Shown here piece after piece: positions 7,432 through 15,695 of a stretch of 30,190 nt of DNA. The translations under genes were made by a program, and so were the position numbers. The notes under the pieces are model-generated. The model had not been told where the DNA came from. It saw only the letters and a list, made by a program, of their open reading frames with translations, and did no database searches. The stretch spans positions 1 to 30,190 of the forward strand of contig CAJUPP010000046.1 of assembly GCA_910588325.1 (NCBI GenBank), given 5' to 3'. Positions within the stretch are counted from its first letter, which is position 1, and the number at the start of each line of letters is the position of its first letter. Origin of the DNA: an uncultured Hungatella sp. (GTDB lineage: Bacteria; Bacillota; Clostridia; Lachnospirales; Lachnospiraceae).

Positions 7432-8706
7432 CTATCTCACAAAATCTTCATACACATCCTGAAAATAATCTTTTGTCCCAGCAGTCGTTCCGTCTTTTCT
7501 ATAAACCCTGGGCACCCGTTTCCCGATATCACAGACGATCTCATAGTGGAAACCGCCTCCTGTCCCAGCCAGTTCCTCCACGGAAATATGCTGTTCACCG
7601 TCAGTTCCTATCAAAGTCACCGTATCCCATACTTCCGCCTCCGGGATATGGCTCACATCCACAATCATCTGGTCCATACACACCCGTCCCAGAATAGGCG
7701 CACTTTTTCCGTGAATCAGTACCCTCCCCTTTCCTGACTGATTCCTGGGGTATCCGTCGCCGTAGCCTATGGATACCGTGGCTACCCTCATGGATTCTTT
7801 TGCCGCAAACGTTCCCCCGTAACTGACTTCATCTCCCGGTTCAATTCCCTTGATATAGGTAATGAAGCTTTTTAGTTCCATAGCCGGCTTTAAGGATACA
7901 TTTTCCTTTTTTACCTGTCCGGAGGGATACAGACCATACATGGAAATCCCTGCCCGAACCATAAAACCGGCAGACAGCTCCGGCAAATCGATAATTCCCG
8001 CGCTGTTGGAAATATGCTTCACAGGGATCAAAAGCCCTCTTTCCTCCAGCATCTCTACAAAATTTTTATATCTTTCCATCTGCCGGTATGTAGATGTCTT
8101 ATCTTCCTCATCCGCCCTGGCAAAATGGGTAAACAATCCCTCCGCGCAGATACCGGGAAGGCGGCTGATTCTTGCCGCCAGGCCGGCTGACTTCTCATCC
8201 GGCCTCATGCCGATCCGGCTCATTCCCGTGTCCGCCACCAGGTGAATATATGCATCTTTTCCCAAGGATACCGCTTGCCTTGACAGTCTCTCTGCCTGCT
8301 CCCATGTAAAAACAGGAATGCGCACCTCTTCCTCTATCAGCTTTTCATAGTGACTGTCATGAACCGGCCCCAAAATCAGAATCGGTTTTGTAATACCATG
8401 CTTTTTCAGATTCAGAGCTTCCTCTGCCGAGGCCACCCCGTACATTTCCACATAAGAATCAACCGCCCAGGCCACCGGAGCCGCACCGTGTCCGTATCCG
8501 TCTGTTTTCACCACGGCCATAAGTCCGGTTCCCTTTGCCAGATTCGCTTTCATCCTCTCCATATTGTAAACAACCGCATCTAAATCTACTGTAGCATAGA
8601 CCCTTGTGTAGGGAATCTTACTGGCTCTGCTGCTTTCTACGGTTCTGTTGTTTTCTCTGACTTGGTCTCCATCCATATTACCATATCTGTCCATCTCTAT
8701 CCTCAT
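7432..8706 (-). CDS. alr: Alanine racemase
   Basis: PLP-dependent enzyme interconverting L- and D-alanine for peptidoglycan. The PLP lysine is Lys67 in AVVKTDGYGHGA, and the catalytic tyrosine from the partner subunit is Tyr296 in EVSYGGTFAAKE; RAGISMYGLYP and CMDQMIVDVS are also typical. The fold is the usual TIM barrel plus C-terminal beta domain. At 424 residues it is longer than the usual 370-390 because of about 35 polar residues before VYATVDLDAV; internal ATGs at codons 5 and 11 could be the true start. The ATG at 8706 overlaps the nnr stop by 4 bases (ATGA), which favours translational coupling and the longer form. Confidence 0.96.
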   Translation of the reverse strand: MRIEMDRYGNMDGDQVRENNRTVESSRASKIPYTRVYATVDLDAVVYNMERMKANLAKGTGLMAVVKTDGYGHGAAPVAWAVDSYVEMYGVASAEEALNLKKHGITKPILILGPVHDSHYEKLIEEEVRIPVFTWEQAERLSRQAVSLGKDAYIHLVADTGMSRIGMRPDEKSAGLAARISRLPGICAEGLFTHFARADEEDKTSTYRQMERYKNFVEMLEERGLLIPVKHISNSAGIIDLPELSAGFMVRAGISMYGLYPSGQVKKENVSLKPAMELKSFITYIKGIEPGDEVSYGGTFAAKESMRVATVSIGYGDGYPRNQSGKGRVLIHGKSAPILGRVCMDQMIVDVSHIPEAEVWDTVTLIGTDGEQHISVEELAGTGGGFHYEIVCDIGKRVPRVYRKDGTTAGTKDYFQDVYEDFVR

Positions 8707-10247
8707 TCATTCCTTCGGCTTAAATATCCAATTTCTTCTGCCAGTTCCCCGGCAAAGAGCCCGTGAGGCCCTTTCCTTTCCCGAATCCGGTCTCCTGCCG
8801 CTCCATGAAGATAGACCCCTAAGGCTGCTGCCTCAAAAGGCTCCTCTCCCAATGCCAGAAGTCCTGCGATGGTACCTGCCAGCACATCCCCGGAACCGGC
8901 TTTTGCCATAGCACTGTTGCCGCTGGAATTAATATAACACTGATTTTCACGTCCCGTTACCACCGTGGCTGCATCCTTCAGCACACAGGAAATTCCATAG
9001 GTGCCGCTGTAGTCTGCCGCCGTCTCCGCCAGATTTTTTTGTATCTCCTTTATGGTTTTCCCTGTCAGTCTGGACATCTCGCCCAGATGAGGGGTAATAA
9101 TAATATTCTCGGTAAAATACTGTGTAAGCTCACTGTGGGCTGCAATCACATTGAGCCCGTCAGCGTCCAAAACAATGGGAACGTATGCATTCATCAAAAA
9201 TTCCCGAACCAGCATATAGGAGGCATCGCTCTGACCGATTCCCGGTCCCAGCACAATCACATCGGCCCAGGCACACTCTTTTTCCACATCCTCACAGAGC
9301 GTTTCCTCATCAAAACCATCCCACACATGAAGAATAGCCTCCGGCAAGAGCTGCTGCAGCATCTGCCGGTTCTCCTCCACGGTCAAAATCTTAACAAGCC
9401 CTGCTCCCATGGCATAGGCGGACTTGGCGCACAGATAAGCGGCTCCCCCCATCCCCGGCGAACCTGCCGCCACCAGCACCTTTCCAAAGGTCCCCTTATT
9501 GCCGTAAGCCGGCCTTTGGGGAATCCTGCCTAAATCCTCCTCATCATAGGTAAAGGCCATATCCCCTGCCGCCTTCAGGCTCTGGGGAGGAAAGCCGATA
9601 TCCCGAACAGCCAAACGTCCGCAGTATTCACGGCCAGGATACAGGACATTTCCCCTTTTGGCGCAGCCAAAGGTAACAGTCACATCCGCTTTCACGGCAC
9701 AGCCTAGAACCTGTCCGCTTCCGCTGTGAATTCCGGAGGGCATATCCACCGCCACCACGCTTCTGGCGCCGGCTCCATTTATCATCTCCACAACCTCTTT
9801 ATACATCCCCTCCACATCTCGTCCCAGACCTACTCCAAACACGCCATCGATCAGGACGTCACAGCGGCCTGGCAGGAAATCTTTCCACTCCACCAGCTGC
9901 ATATCCAGCTTTTCTGCTATCTGCTTCTGAATCCTGAACTCTTCCGTCCCTTTCACCGAGTCGCCGGCCACAATCACTGTCACCTGATACCCTTTATTAT
10001 ACAGGATTCTGGCAGCCGCAATACCGTCCGCCCCGTTGTTTCCTGTTCCGCAGACCGCCCAGATGCTGCACTTTTCGGCTTTCTTCCATGGCCTTCCCTT
10101 CCCATACAGTCTCTCTGCCTCCCACTCCACGGTTTCCGCCACGGCCGCCGCTGCTCTCTCCATCAAAACCAGAGACGGAATCCCTATTTCCTCTATGGTA
10201 TACCGATCCACGGCCTTCATCTGTCCGCCTGTCACAAGATAATGCAT
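8703..10247 (-). CDS. nnr: Bifunctional NAD(P)H-hydrate repair enzyme (epimerase + dehydratase)
   Basis: This 514-residue fusion repairs damaged NAD(P)H. The N-terminal YjeF_N domain (about 1-225) epimerises R- and S-NAD(P)HX and contains GTGNNGADG (67-75) and VDMPSGIHSGSG. The C-terminal ribokinase-like domain (about 240-510) is the ADP-dependent S-NAD(P)HX dehydratase, with LGPGIG, DADGLN (361-366), TPHLGE (385-390) and the nucleotide loop AKAGSGDVLAG. AAGGGATG lies before the ATG. It lies 15 bases after acpS and overlaps alr by 4 bases. Its position in a rex-led operon fits a role in redox cofactor upkeep. Confidence 0.95.
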   Translation of the reverse strand: MHYLVTGGQMKAVDRYTIEEIGIPSLVLMERAAAAVAETVEWEAERLYGKGRPWKKAEKCSIWAVCGTGNNGADGIAAARILYNKGYQVTVIVAGDSVKGTEEFRIQKQIAEKLDMQLVEWKDFLPGRCDVLIDGVFGVGLGRDVEGMYKEVVEMINGAGARSVVAVDMPSGIHSGSGQVLGCAVKADVTVTFGCAKRGNVLYPGREYCGRLAVRDIGFPPQSLKAAGDMAFTYDEEDLGRIPQRPAYGNKGTFGKVLVAAGSPGMGGAAYLCAKSAYAMGAGLVKILTVEENRQMLQQLLPEAILHVWDGFDEETLCEDVEKECAWADVIVLGPGIGQSDASYMLVREFLMNAYVPIVLDADGLNVIAAHSELTQYFTENIIITPHLGEMSRLTGKTIKEIQKNLAETAADYSGTYGISCVLKDAATVVTGRENQCYINSSGNSAMAKAGSGDVLAGTIAGLLALGEEPFEAAALGVYLHGAAGDRIRERKGPHGLFAGELAEEIGYLSRRNE

Positions 10248-10262
10248 AACATCCCTTCTTTC

Positions 10263-10694
10263 TCAGCTGTCTTTGGTCCGTAAATCCGCCTCACACGGCT
10301 TCTTTTGCTCCTTGCAATCCGTCTGCCCCTCCGCCACCACATAGGCCAGGGCATACTCCTTTTCATTGGTAATGGAAACATGAATCCGCTCAATCCCCAT
10401 CTCCCGGGACAGCTTCCCCGCCTCCCTGTATAAAACCACATAAGGCTTCCCCACGGTATCCCGCAGCACCTCGATATCAACAGGCATAAACGTTCGAAAC
10501 CCGGTTCCCAGGGCCTTGGCTACCGCCTCCTTCACTGCAAAATCACCTGCAAGTCTGGAAATTCGAAACCTTCCGGCTCCCTCTGCCTGCCTGCGCTCCT
10601 CTTCTGTATAAATCCGTGACAGAAAAGCCTGCTTTTCACAGGCTTTTTTCACACGGGCAATCTCAACCAAATCGGTTCCAATCCCCACAATCAT
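10263..10694 (-). CDS. acpS: Holo-[acyl-carrier-protein] synthase
   Basis: Transfers phosphopantetheine from CoA to the serine of acyl carrier protein, activating fatty acid synthesis. The metal-binding residues are visible as Asp8 in GIGTDLVEI and Glu56 in DFAVKEAVAKALG, and HVSITNEKEYALA is the usual C-terminal strand. The 143-residue length exceeds the common 120 or so by a polar, charged tail after AYVVAEG with no recognised domain. Its ATG overlaps the rex stop by 4 bases (ATGA). Confidence 0.95.
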   Translation of the reverse strand: MIVGIGTDLVEIARVKKACEKQAFLSRIYTEEERRQAEGAGRFRISRLAGDFAVKEAVAKALGTGFRTFMPVDIEVLRDTVGKPYVVLYREAGKLSREMGIERIHVSITNEKEYALAYVVAEGQTDCKEQKKPCEADLRTKDS

Positions 10695-11347
10695 AATAAA
10701 TTCTTTTTCTCCTTCTCATCCTGCATGCTGCATACCCGGTAGGACAGCCGCATCAGACTTTCAGACAGATGTACATTCTCCACAACCACGTCATCAGGCA
10801 CCGCCAGATCAATATGTGCAAAATTCCAGATCGCTTTAATCCCCGCTTTTACCAGACGGTCTGCAATCTCCGGCGCCTTGGTTTTCGGAATGGTCAGCGC
10901 CGCAATCTGAACATCATTGTCCACAATAAACTTTTCCAGTTCCTCCACGCCGCGGATCTCAATCCCCCGCACCACCAATCCGATAAGCCTGGGATTGACA
11001 TCAAACATTCCCTTTATCATAAATCCACGCCGCTCAAAATTTGCATAATTGGCAATAGCCTGTCCCAAATTCCCGGCTCCGATAATGATCAGATTATGCT
11101 GCCGGTCAATCCCCAATATTTTACCTATCTCCGCATACAGATACCGGACATTATATCCATAGCCCTGCTGTCCAAACCCTCCGAATTTGTTTAAGTCCTG
11201 GCGGATCTGAGAAGCAGTCACTTTCATCCTGGTGCTCAGTTCACCGGAGGAAATCCTCTCCACGCCATCCTCAAGCAATTCTCCCAGATAACGATAATAT
11301 CTGGGCAGTCTGGTTATCACTGCCTTCGATATCTCCTTTTGCTCCAC
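10691..11347 (-). CDS. rex: Redox-sensing transcriptional repressor Rex
   Basis: Rex senses the NADH/NAD+ ratio and represses fermentation and respiration genes when NADH is low. The N-terminal winged helix (about 5-75; ISKAVITRLPRYYRYL, then ASQIRQDLNKFGGFGQQGYGY) binds DNA, and the Rossmann domain begins with LIIIGAGNLGQ (GAGNLG at 90-95). Start choice: the GTG at 11347 has AGGGG eight to nine bases upstream and gives the usual N-terminus; a TTG at 11368 is also in frame but would leave only about 6 nt of leader after the promoter at 11381-11409. It heads the rex-acpS-nnr-alr run and is divergent from a YdiF-like ABC-F gene, a neighbour of rex also in Bacillus. Confidence 0.95.
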   Translation of the reverse strand: MEQKEISKAVITRLPRYYRYLGELLEDGVERISSGELSTRMKVTASQIRQDLNKFGGFGQQGYGYNVRYLYAEIGKILGIDRQHNLIIIGAGNLGQAIANYANFERRGFMIKGMFDVNPRLIGLVVRGIEIRGVEELEKFIVDNDVQIAALTIPKTKAPEIADRLVKAGIKAIWNFAHIDLAVPDDVVVENVHLSESLMRLSYRVCSMQDEKEKKNLL

Positions 11348-11380
11348 AAGTGCTACCCCTTTTCTCAATAAACTGTTTCT

Positions 11381-11409
11381 ATTATACCTGCTTGAGAATT
11401 CTATGTCAA
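11381..11409 (-). promoter_or_regulatory. Promoter of the rex-acpS-nnr-alr operon
   Basis: TTGACA (11404-11409 on the minus strand) and TATAAT (11381-11386) are both perfect and spaced 17 bases apart. Transcription should start near 11374, giving a 27-nt leader before the GTG start of rex. Confidence 0.85.
11392..11409. promoter_or_regulatory. Candidate Rex operator overlapping the rex -35 box
   Basis: TTGAGAATTCTATGTCAA has the 18-bp TTG-N12-CAA layout of Rex sites (TTGTGA-N6-TCACAA). One half-site differs from consensus at one base and the other at two. Its position over the -35 and spacer suits autorepression, but the match is imperfect. Confidence 0.35.
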
Positions 11410-11427
11410 ATCAAACACATTACCGGA

Positions 11428-11456
11428 TTGCAACTTTTCCAAATATATATTAATAT
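11428..11456 (+). promoter_or_regulatory. Putative promoter of the ABC-F gene
   Basis: TTGCAA (11428-11433) and TAATAT (11451-11456) are 17 bases apart in a very AT-rich stretch. Other -10-like hexamers overlap, so the exact start is uncertain. Confidence 0.45.
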
Positions 11457-11493
11457 ATATTATACTTTATTTACACTGTCACAGGAGGACAAT

Positions 11494-13422
11494 ATGATCT
11501 TATCTTGCAGCCACATCAGCAAAGCCTTTGGGACTGATGTGATTTTAAATGATATTTCGTTTCATATAGAGGACTATGAAAAAGCCGCCATTGTCGGCAT
11601 CAACGGTGCCGGGAAATCTACCCTGTTAAAAATTATTACAGGGGAACTGCCTGCCGACCAGGGGGACGCTGTTCTTGCCAAGGGAAAGACTTTGGGATAC
11701 CTGGCTCAGCACCAGGATCTTACCAGCCGCAGAACCATTTATGAAGAGCTTCTGGAAGTAAAACGTCCCGTTATTCAGTTGGAGGAACAGATACGAAACC
11801 TGGAAACCCAGATGAAGCACACAGACGGTGACCGACTGGAGCAGATGTTTCAAACCTATAACCGCTTAAACCACGAATTCGAGCTGGCAGACGGATACAG
11901 CTATAAAAGCGAGATTACGGGAGTCCTGAAAGGTCTTGGCTTTTCAGAGGAGGAATTTTCCAAAGAAATCTTTACCCTGTCCGGCGGCCAGAAGACCCGG
12001 GTGTTTTTAGGAAAGCTTCTTCTGTCCAAACCAGATATCATTCTGCTGGACGAGCCTACCAACCATCTGGATATGGAATCCATCACCTGGCTGGAAACTT
12101 ATCTTTTAAATTATAAGGGAGCCGTTGTTATAGTTGCCCATGACCGCTATTTTCTGGACCGGGTGGTAACCAAGATTATTGAACTGGACTGTGGGAAAGG
12201 TTCCGTATTCCAGGGAAATTATACAGCCTACAGCGAGAAACGGGCCATGCTGCGTGATGCCCAGATGAAGGCATATTTAAACCAGCAGCAGGAAATCCGT
12301 CATCAGGAAGAGGTTATCGCCAAGTTAAAATCCTTCAACCGGGAAAAATCCATCAAGCGGGCAGAAAGCCGGGAAAAAATGCTGGCTAAAATCGATGTGC
12401 TGGAAAAGCCTGTGGAGATTGATGATGAGATGAAGATACGTCTGGAACCTGATACGATCAGCGGAAATGATGTGCTCACCGTTCGGGATTTAAGCAAATC
12501 CTTTGGCGACAACCATTTGTTTTCCCATGTGGATATAGACATTCAAAGAGGGGAACGGGTTGCTGTCATCGGCAACAATGGCACGGGGAAAACCACGCTT
12601 TTAAAGATTATTAATGAGATGCTTCCAGCTGATTTTGGAGAGATTACTTTAGGTGCCAAGGTCCGCATCGGATATTATGACCAGGAACACCAGGTACTTC
12701 ACATGGAAAAAACACTGTTTGACGAATTGCAGGATGCCTATCCGGGACTGAACAATACAAAGGTCCGAAACGTTCTGGCGGCTTTTCTGTTTACAGGAGA
12801 TGACGTCTTCAAGCGGATCCAGGATTTAAGCGGCGGGGAACGAGGCCGTGTGTCCCTGGCAAAGCTGATGCTGGGAAACGCCAATTTTCTCATTCTGGAC
12901 GAGCCTACCAACCATCTGGATCTTACCTCTAAAGAGATTTTGGAGAATGCTTTAAACAATTATACCGGAACTGTACTGTATGTGTCCCATGACCGGTATT
13001 TTATCAATAAGACAGCCACCCGGATTCTGGAACTGACCGGAGAAACTTTTATAAATTATATTGGGAACTATGACTATTATATAGAAAAGCGGGATTTGAT
13101 GAACCGCCTGTACGCTGCCGACTCCCATACCTTAGACTCTTCCCTCCAACCCGCCGTATCAGACGGAAAACAGGACTGGAAAAATCAAAAGGAAGAACAG
13201 GCCCGCATACGCAAACGTCAAAATGAACTGAAAAAAACAGAAGATGAAATCGCTTCTCTGGAACAGAGGGACCAAGAGATTGATGAGCAGCTGATGCAGC
13301 CGGAGGTTGCCTCTGATGTGGGAAAGTTGATGGATTTCCATAAGGAAAAAGAAGGCATTGCCCAAAGGCTGTCCGTGCTGTATGAGTTGTGGGAGACTCT
13401 GGCGGAGGAAAATGACGGATAA
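11494..13422 (+). CDS. ABC-F family ATPase, YdiF-like (ribosome-associated)
   Basis: A 642-residue soluble protein with two ATP-binding cassettes and no membrane domain. NBD1 has Walker A GINGAGKST (35-43), LSGGQ (162-166) and ILLDEPTNHLD (183-193); NBD2 has GNNGTGKTT (360-368), LSGGE (445-449) and LILDEPTNHLD. The linker at about 245-310, charged and helical, is the arm that reaches the ribosomal P/E site in ABC-F proteins. A coiled coil fills about 560-640. Most relatives relieve ribosome stalling; some give antibiotic resistance, but the short arm and the location beside rex, as in Bacillus ydiF, point to housekeeping. The start at 11494 follows AGGAGG; the frame extends 48 codons upstream but lacks signals there. 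Confidence 0.9.
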   Translation: MILSCSHISKAFGTDVILNDISFHIEDYEKAAIVGINGAGKSTLLKIITGELPADQGDAVLAKGKTLGYLAQHQDLTSRRTIYEELLEVKRPVIQLEEQIRNLETQMKHTDGDRLEQMFQTYNRLNHEFELADGYSYKSEITGVLKGLGFSEEEFSKEIFTLSGGQKTRVFLGKLLLSKPDIILLDEPTNHLDMESITWLETYLLNYKGAVVIVAHDRYFLDRVVTKIIELDCGKGSVFQGNYTAYSEKRAMLRDAQMKAYLNQQQEIRHQEEVIAKLKSFNREKSIKRAESREKMLAKIDVLEKPVEIDDEMKIRLEPDTISGNDVLTVRDLSKSFGDNHLFSHVDIDIQRGERVAVIGNNGTGKTTLLKIINEMLPADFGEITLGAKVRIGYYDQEHQVLHMEKTLFDELQDAYPGLNNTKVRNVLAAFLFTGDDVFKRIQDLSGGERGRVSLAKLMLGNANFLILDEPTNHLDLTSKEILENALNNYTGTVLYVSHDRYFINKTATRILELTGETFINYIGNYDYYIEKRDLMNRLYAADSHTLDSSLQPAVSDGKQDWKNQKEEQARIRKRQNELKKTEDEIASLEQRDQEIDEQLMQPEVASDVGKLMDFHKEKEGIAQRLSVLYELWETLAEENDG

Positions 13423-13471
13423 CGTATGGTTCCTGGAACAGCGAAGGAATTTTGAGAGAGGAGGGCTGTTT

Positions 13472-13672
13472 ATGACGAAAAAACGGATTGGGGCCATAGT
13501 GGCTTTGGGACTGATCGGGGTTTTGTATGCCGCTGCCATTGTTCTGGCCTTTTTAGACAGCCCTTTGGCCAGAAGCTGTCTGATGGCGGCCTTGTTCTGT
13601 ACCATTGTGGTTCCAGCAGTGATCTATGGTTATATGATGATTGTGAAGATTGTAAAACAAAGAGACAAGTAG
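13472..13672 (+). CDS. Small two-helix membrane protein, unknown function
   Basis: A 66-residue protein beginning MTKKRIGAIV after GAGAGGAGG at good spacing. Two hydrophobic segments (about 6-27 and 35-58) are separated by the turn DSPLARS, and both ends are basic, suggesting a hairpin with both termini in the cytoplasm. It begins 49 bases after the ABC-F stop and ahead of a terminator, so it is likely co-transcribed. No named family was recognised. A longer in-frame ORF overlapping the ABC-F gene exists but its extra residues look non-coding. Confidence 0.75.
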   Translation: MTKKRIGAIVALGLIGVLYAAAIVLAFLDSPLARSCLMAALFCTIVVPAVIYGYMMIVKIVKQRDK

Positions 13673-13695
13673 TGGAAATCTGTGGTTTTCAGCCA

Positions 13696-13732
13696 AAAAG
13701 CCAGTGCAGCTTCTGCGGCCGCACTGGCTTTT
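13696..13732. terminator. Bidirectional terminator between ABC-F operon and purA
   Basis: AAAAGCCAGTGC (13696-13707) pairs perfectly with GCACTGGCTTTT (13721-13732), giving T runs after the stem in both directions. It lies between convergent transcripts. Confidence 0.88.
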
Positions 13733-13737
13733 CCAAT

Positions 13738-15027
13738 CTAATTTTCCCCTGCTTTCCGGTATATAATATCTTCTCTTCCCGGCCCGTTGGATACCATGGT
13801 GATTGGGCATCCGATCTCTTTTTCGATAAATTCTATATAGTCCCGGCATTCTTTCGGAAGCTCTTCATAGTTTTTGATTCCGCGGATATTGCATTTCCAT
13901 CCCGGAAGCTTGGTCAGGACGGGTTTGGCCTTCTCCAGCTTTACAGTGTTCGGAAAATCTTTAGTGACGGCTCCGTCGATTTCGTATCCGATACATACCG
14001 GAATTTCATCTAAGTATCCCAGCACATCCAGGACAGTCAACGCTACCTCCGTAGTCCCCTGAATACGGCAGCCATAACGGCTGGCTACAGCATCAAACCA
14101 TCCTACGCGTCTTGGCCGTCCGGTGGTTGCTCCGAATTCTCCGCCGTCTCCTCCCCGCCGTCTCAGCTCATCTCCTTCTTCTCCAAACAATTCGCTGACG
14201 AAAGCGCCGGCTCCTACGGAACTGGAGTAAGCTTTTACTACGGTTGTGATATTTTGAATCTCATACGGTGGGATTCCTGCCCCTACGGCACCGTAAGCTG
14301 CCAGGGTGGATGAGGAAGTGACCATAGGATAAATGCCGTGGTCAGGGTCTTTTAAGGAGCCTAACTGACCCTCCAGAAGAATGTTCTTCCCCTCCTTGAT
14401 CGCCTCATGGAGATATGCGGACACATCACAGACATAGGGCTCCACCATATCTCTGTATTCTAAAAGCGTAGCGTACAGTTCGTCTGGATTGATTAACGGC
14501 TTGTGATACAGATGTTCAAGCATCACATTTTTCAACTCACAGACTCTGCCTGCCTTCTCCTGCAAGGCGTCATTGTCAAAAAGCTCACTTACCTGAAAAC
14601 CAATCTTTGCATATTTATCGGAATAAAAGGGAGCGATTCCGGATTTTGTGGAGCCAAAGGACTTGCCTCCCAAACGCTCCTCCTCATAGGTATCAAACAA
14701 TACATGATACGGCATCAGAATCTGTGCTCTGTCAGAAACCAGAATCTTTGGTTTGGGCACCCCTCTGTCTGTCAATGCTTTTATCTCATGAACCAGATAG
14801 GGAATGTTCAGTGCAACCCCATTGCCGATAATACTGGTAGTATGGCCGTAAAATACGCCTGACGGCAGAAGATGAAGCGCAAACTTCCCATAGTCATTGA
14901 CAATGGTGTGGCCTGCGTTACTGCCGCCCTGAAAACGGATGATAATATCCGATTCCTTTGCCAGCATATCCGTGATTTTCCCCTTTCCTTCGTCCCCCCA
15001 GTTAGCGCCTACAATTGCTCTTACCAT
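13738..15027 (-). CDS. purA: Adenylosuccinate synthetase
   Basis: Joins IMP and aspartate using GTP, the first step from IMP to AMP. The phosphate loop GDEGKGK is at 11-17 with catalytic Asp12, and catalytic His40 is in GGSNAGHT. LLEGQLG, the TTGRPRRVGWFDAV region and the GTP-site Lys/Asp segments are present; 429 residues is the usual length. GGAGG lies ten bases upstream of the ATG. It stands alone, separated from purC-purF-purB by the exchanger gene, and is divergent from the riboswitch leader. A TATAAT at 15121-15126 (minus) may serve it but has no good -35. Confidence 0.97.
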   Translation of the reverse strand: MVRAIVGANWGDEGKGKITDMLAKESDIIIRFQGGSNAGHTIVNDYGKFALHLLPSGVFYGHTTSIIGNGVALNIPYLVHEIKALTDRGVPKPKILVSDRAQILMPYHVLFDTYEEERLGGKSFGSTKSGIAPFYSDKYAKIGFQVSELFDNDALQEKAGRVCELKNVMLEHLYHKPLINPDELYATLLEYRDMVEPYVCDVSAYLHEAIKEGKNILLEGQLGSLKDPDHGIYPMVTSSSTLAAYGAVGAGIPPYEIQNITTVVKAYSSSVGAGAFVSELFGEEGDELRRRGGDGGEFGATTGRPRRVGWFDAVASRYGCRIQGTTEVALTVLDVLGYLDEIPVCIGYEIDGAVTKDFPNTVKLEKAKPVLTKLPGWKCNIRGIKNYEELPKECRDYIEFIEKEIGCPITMVSNGPGREDIIYRKAGEN

Positions 15028-15154
15028 TTGTCCGAATCCTCCTTTGGAACACGATTTTTAAACAACATTACTAGAATACACAAAAATTCTTCATAAGTAA
15101 AGTCAAAATTTGTTATGTATATTATAACTTACGCTTATGTATTAAAATTTTTTA

Positions 15155-15183
15155 TTGACAACCGTTTCCATTTACGCTATGAT
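15155..15183 (+). promoter_or_regulatory. Promoter of the manganese riboswitch leader
   Basis: TTGACA (15155-15160) and TATGAT (15178-15183) are 17 bases apart. The predicted start near 15190 lies about 20 bases before the aptamer. A 16-bp perfect palindrome, AATGAAAGCTTTCATT (15193-15208), covers the first transcribed bases. Confidence 0.82.
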
Positions 15184-15210
15184 AATGGAACAAATGAAAG
15201 CTTTCATTAA

Positions 15211-15317
15211 GTATGTCTCCGTGAGGGAGTAGTAAACGTACACACGATTGTCTGTGCGCAGTAAGTCAACAATCTCGGCTGATATAGTCTGGCTTGCTTT
15301 AAATTACGAGACTCATG
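15211..15317 (+). ncRNA. yybP-ykoY manganese riboswitch aptamer
   Basis: The conserved parts of this aptamer class are visible in order: GTCTC (15213-), GGGAGTAG (15225-15232), AAGTCAACA (15263-15271), and ACGAGACTC (15306-15314), whose GAGAC closes P1 with GTCTC. The class binds Mn2+ and usually switches on manganese efflux or related metal genes. Its 3' P1 strand overlaps the first bases of the terminator stem at 15314-15339, so metal binding should prevent termination. The downstream gene encodes a CaCA cation exchanger, a fitting target. Confidence 0.85.
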
Positions 15318-15350
15318 TATAACTGTCAGGTTATACATGCGGTCTTTTTT
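15314..15350 (+). terminator. Riboswitch expression-platform terminator
   Basis: CATGTATAAC (15314-15323) pairs perfectly with GTTATACATG (15330-15339), followed by CGGTC and seven T. It begins inside the aptamer's P1 3' strand, giving two exclusive structures. Confidence 0.85.
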
Positions 15351-15476
15351 TATGGCCTGTCCTGCATCGAAACGATCTCTGTTGCCGGATGCCAGGTTCA
15401 TATTTTTAGATTTCCGCTATCATCTGACAGCTGTATCTGGGCCATACTTATAAGGAGACTGTTGTCCGGACTCCTG
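15351..15476. other. Leader segment between riboswitch and element B
   Basis: No gene or known RNA motif was recognised in these 126 bases. A weak GGAG...CTCC pairing occurs at 15454-15474. If the riboswitch controls the exchanger, this stretch and element B lie in the mRNA leader. Confidence 0.5.
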
Positions 15477-15641
15477 CAAGTGTACTGACACGTTCATATT
15501 TCGCCAAATGACTTGTCTGAATTTCCATCTGCCGCGTTGTTGTCGGTCAACGATGCCACCGCATCGCCTCCCTCCGCCGCCTTGCAGACTGAAAATTCAT
15601 TCTGCGTCATTTGGCTGAAAATGAACGTGTCAGTACACTAG
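15477..15641. repeat. Palindromic element B, with core shared by element A
   Basis: The arms AGTGTACTGACACGTTCAT (15479-15497) and its exact reverse complement (15621-15639) close the element; inner arms around CGCCAAATGAC and GTCATTTGGC extend the pairing. The core at 15546-15584 is the reverse complement of 639-677 in element A with 37 of 39 bases identical. The arm sequences of A and B are unrelated except for the tip CTAGT(GT)ACTG. No frame is encoded. Confidence 0.8.
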
Positions 15642-15695
15642 GAATTTCCAGTGAATTAGGCACTGGTAGTTAAAAACACGAGAGGAGATATGAAA

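Noticed and set aside
11494..13422. Antibiotic-resistance role for the ABC-F protein
   Set aside because: Nothing in the linker length or neighbourhood points to a resistance type; proximity to rex matches the housekeeping YdiF.
15207..15401. Minus-strand 64-codon frame over the riboswitch
   Set aside because: It is antisense to a well-supported aptamer and terminator and has no start signals.
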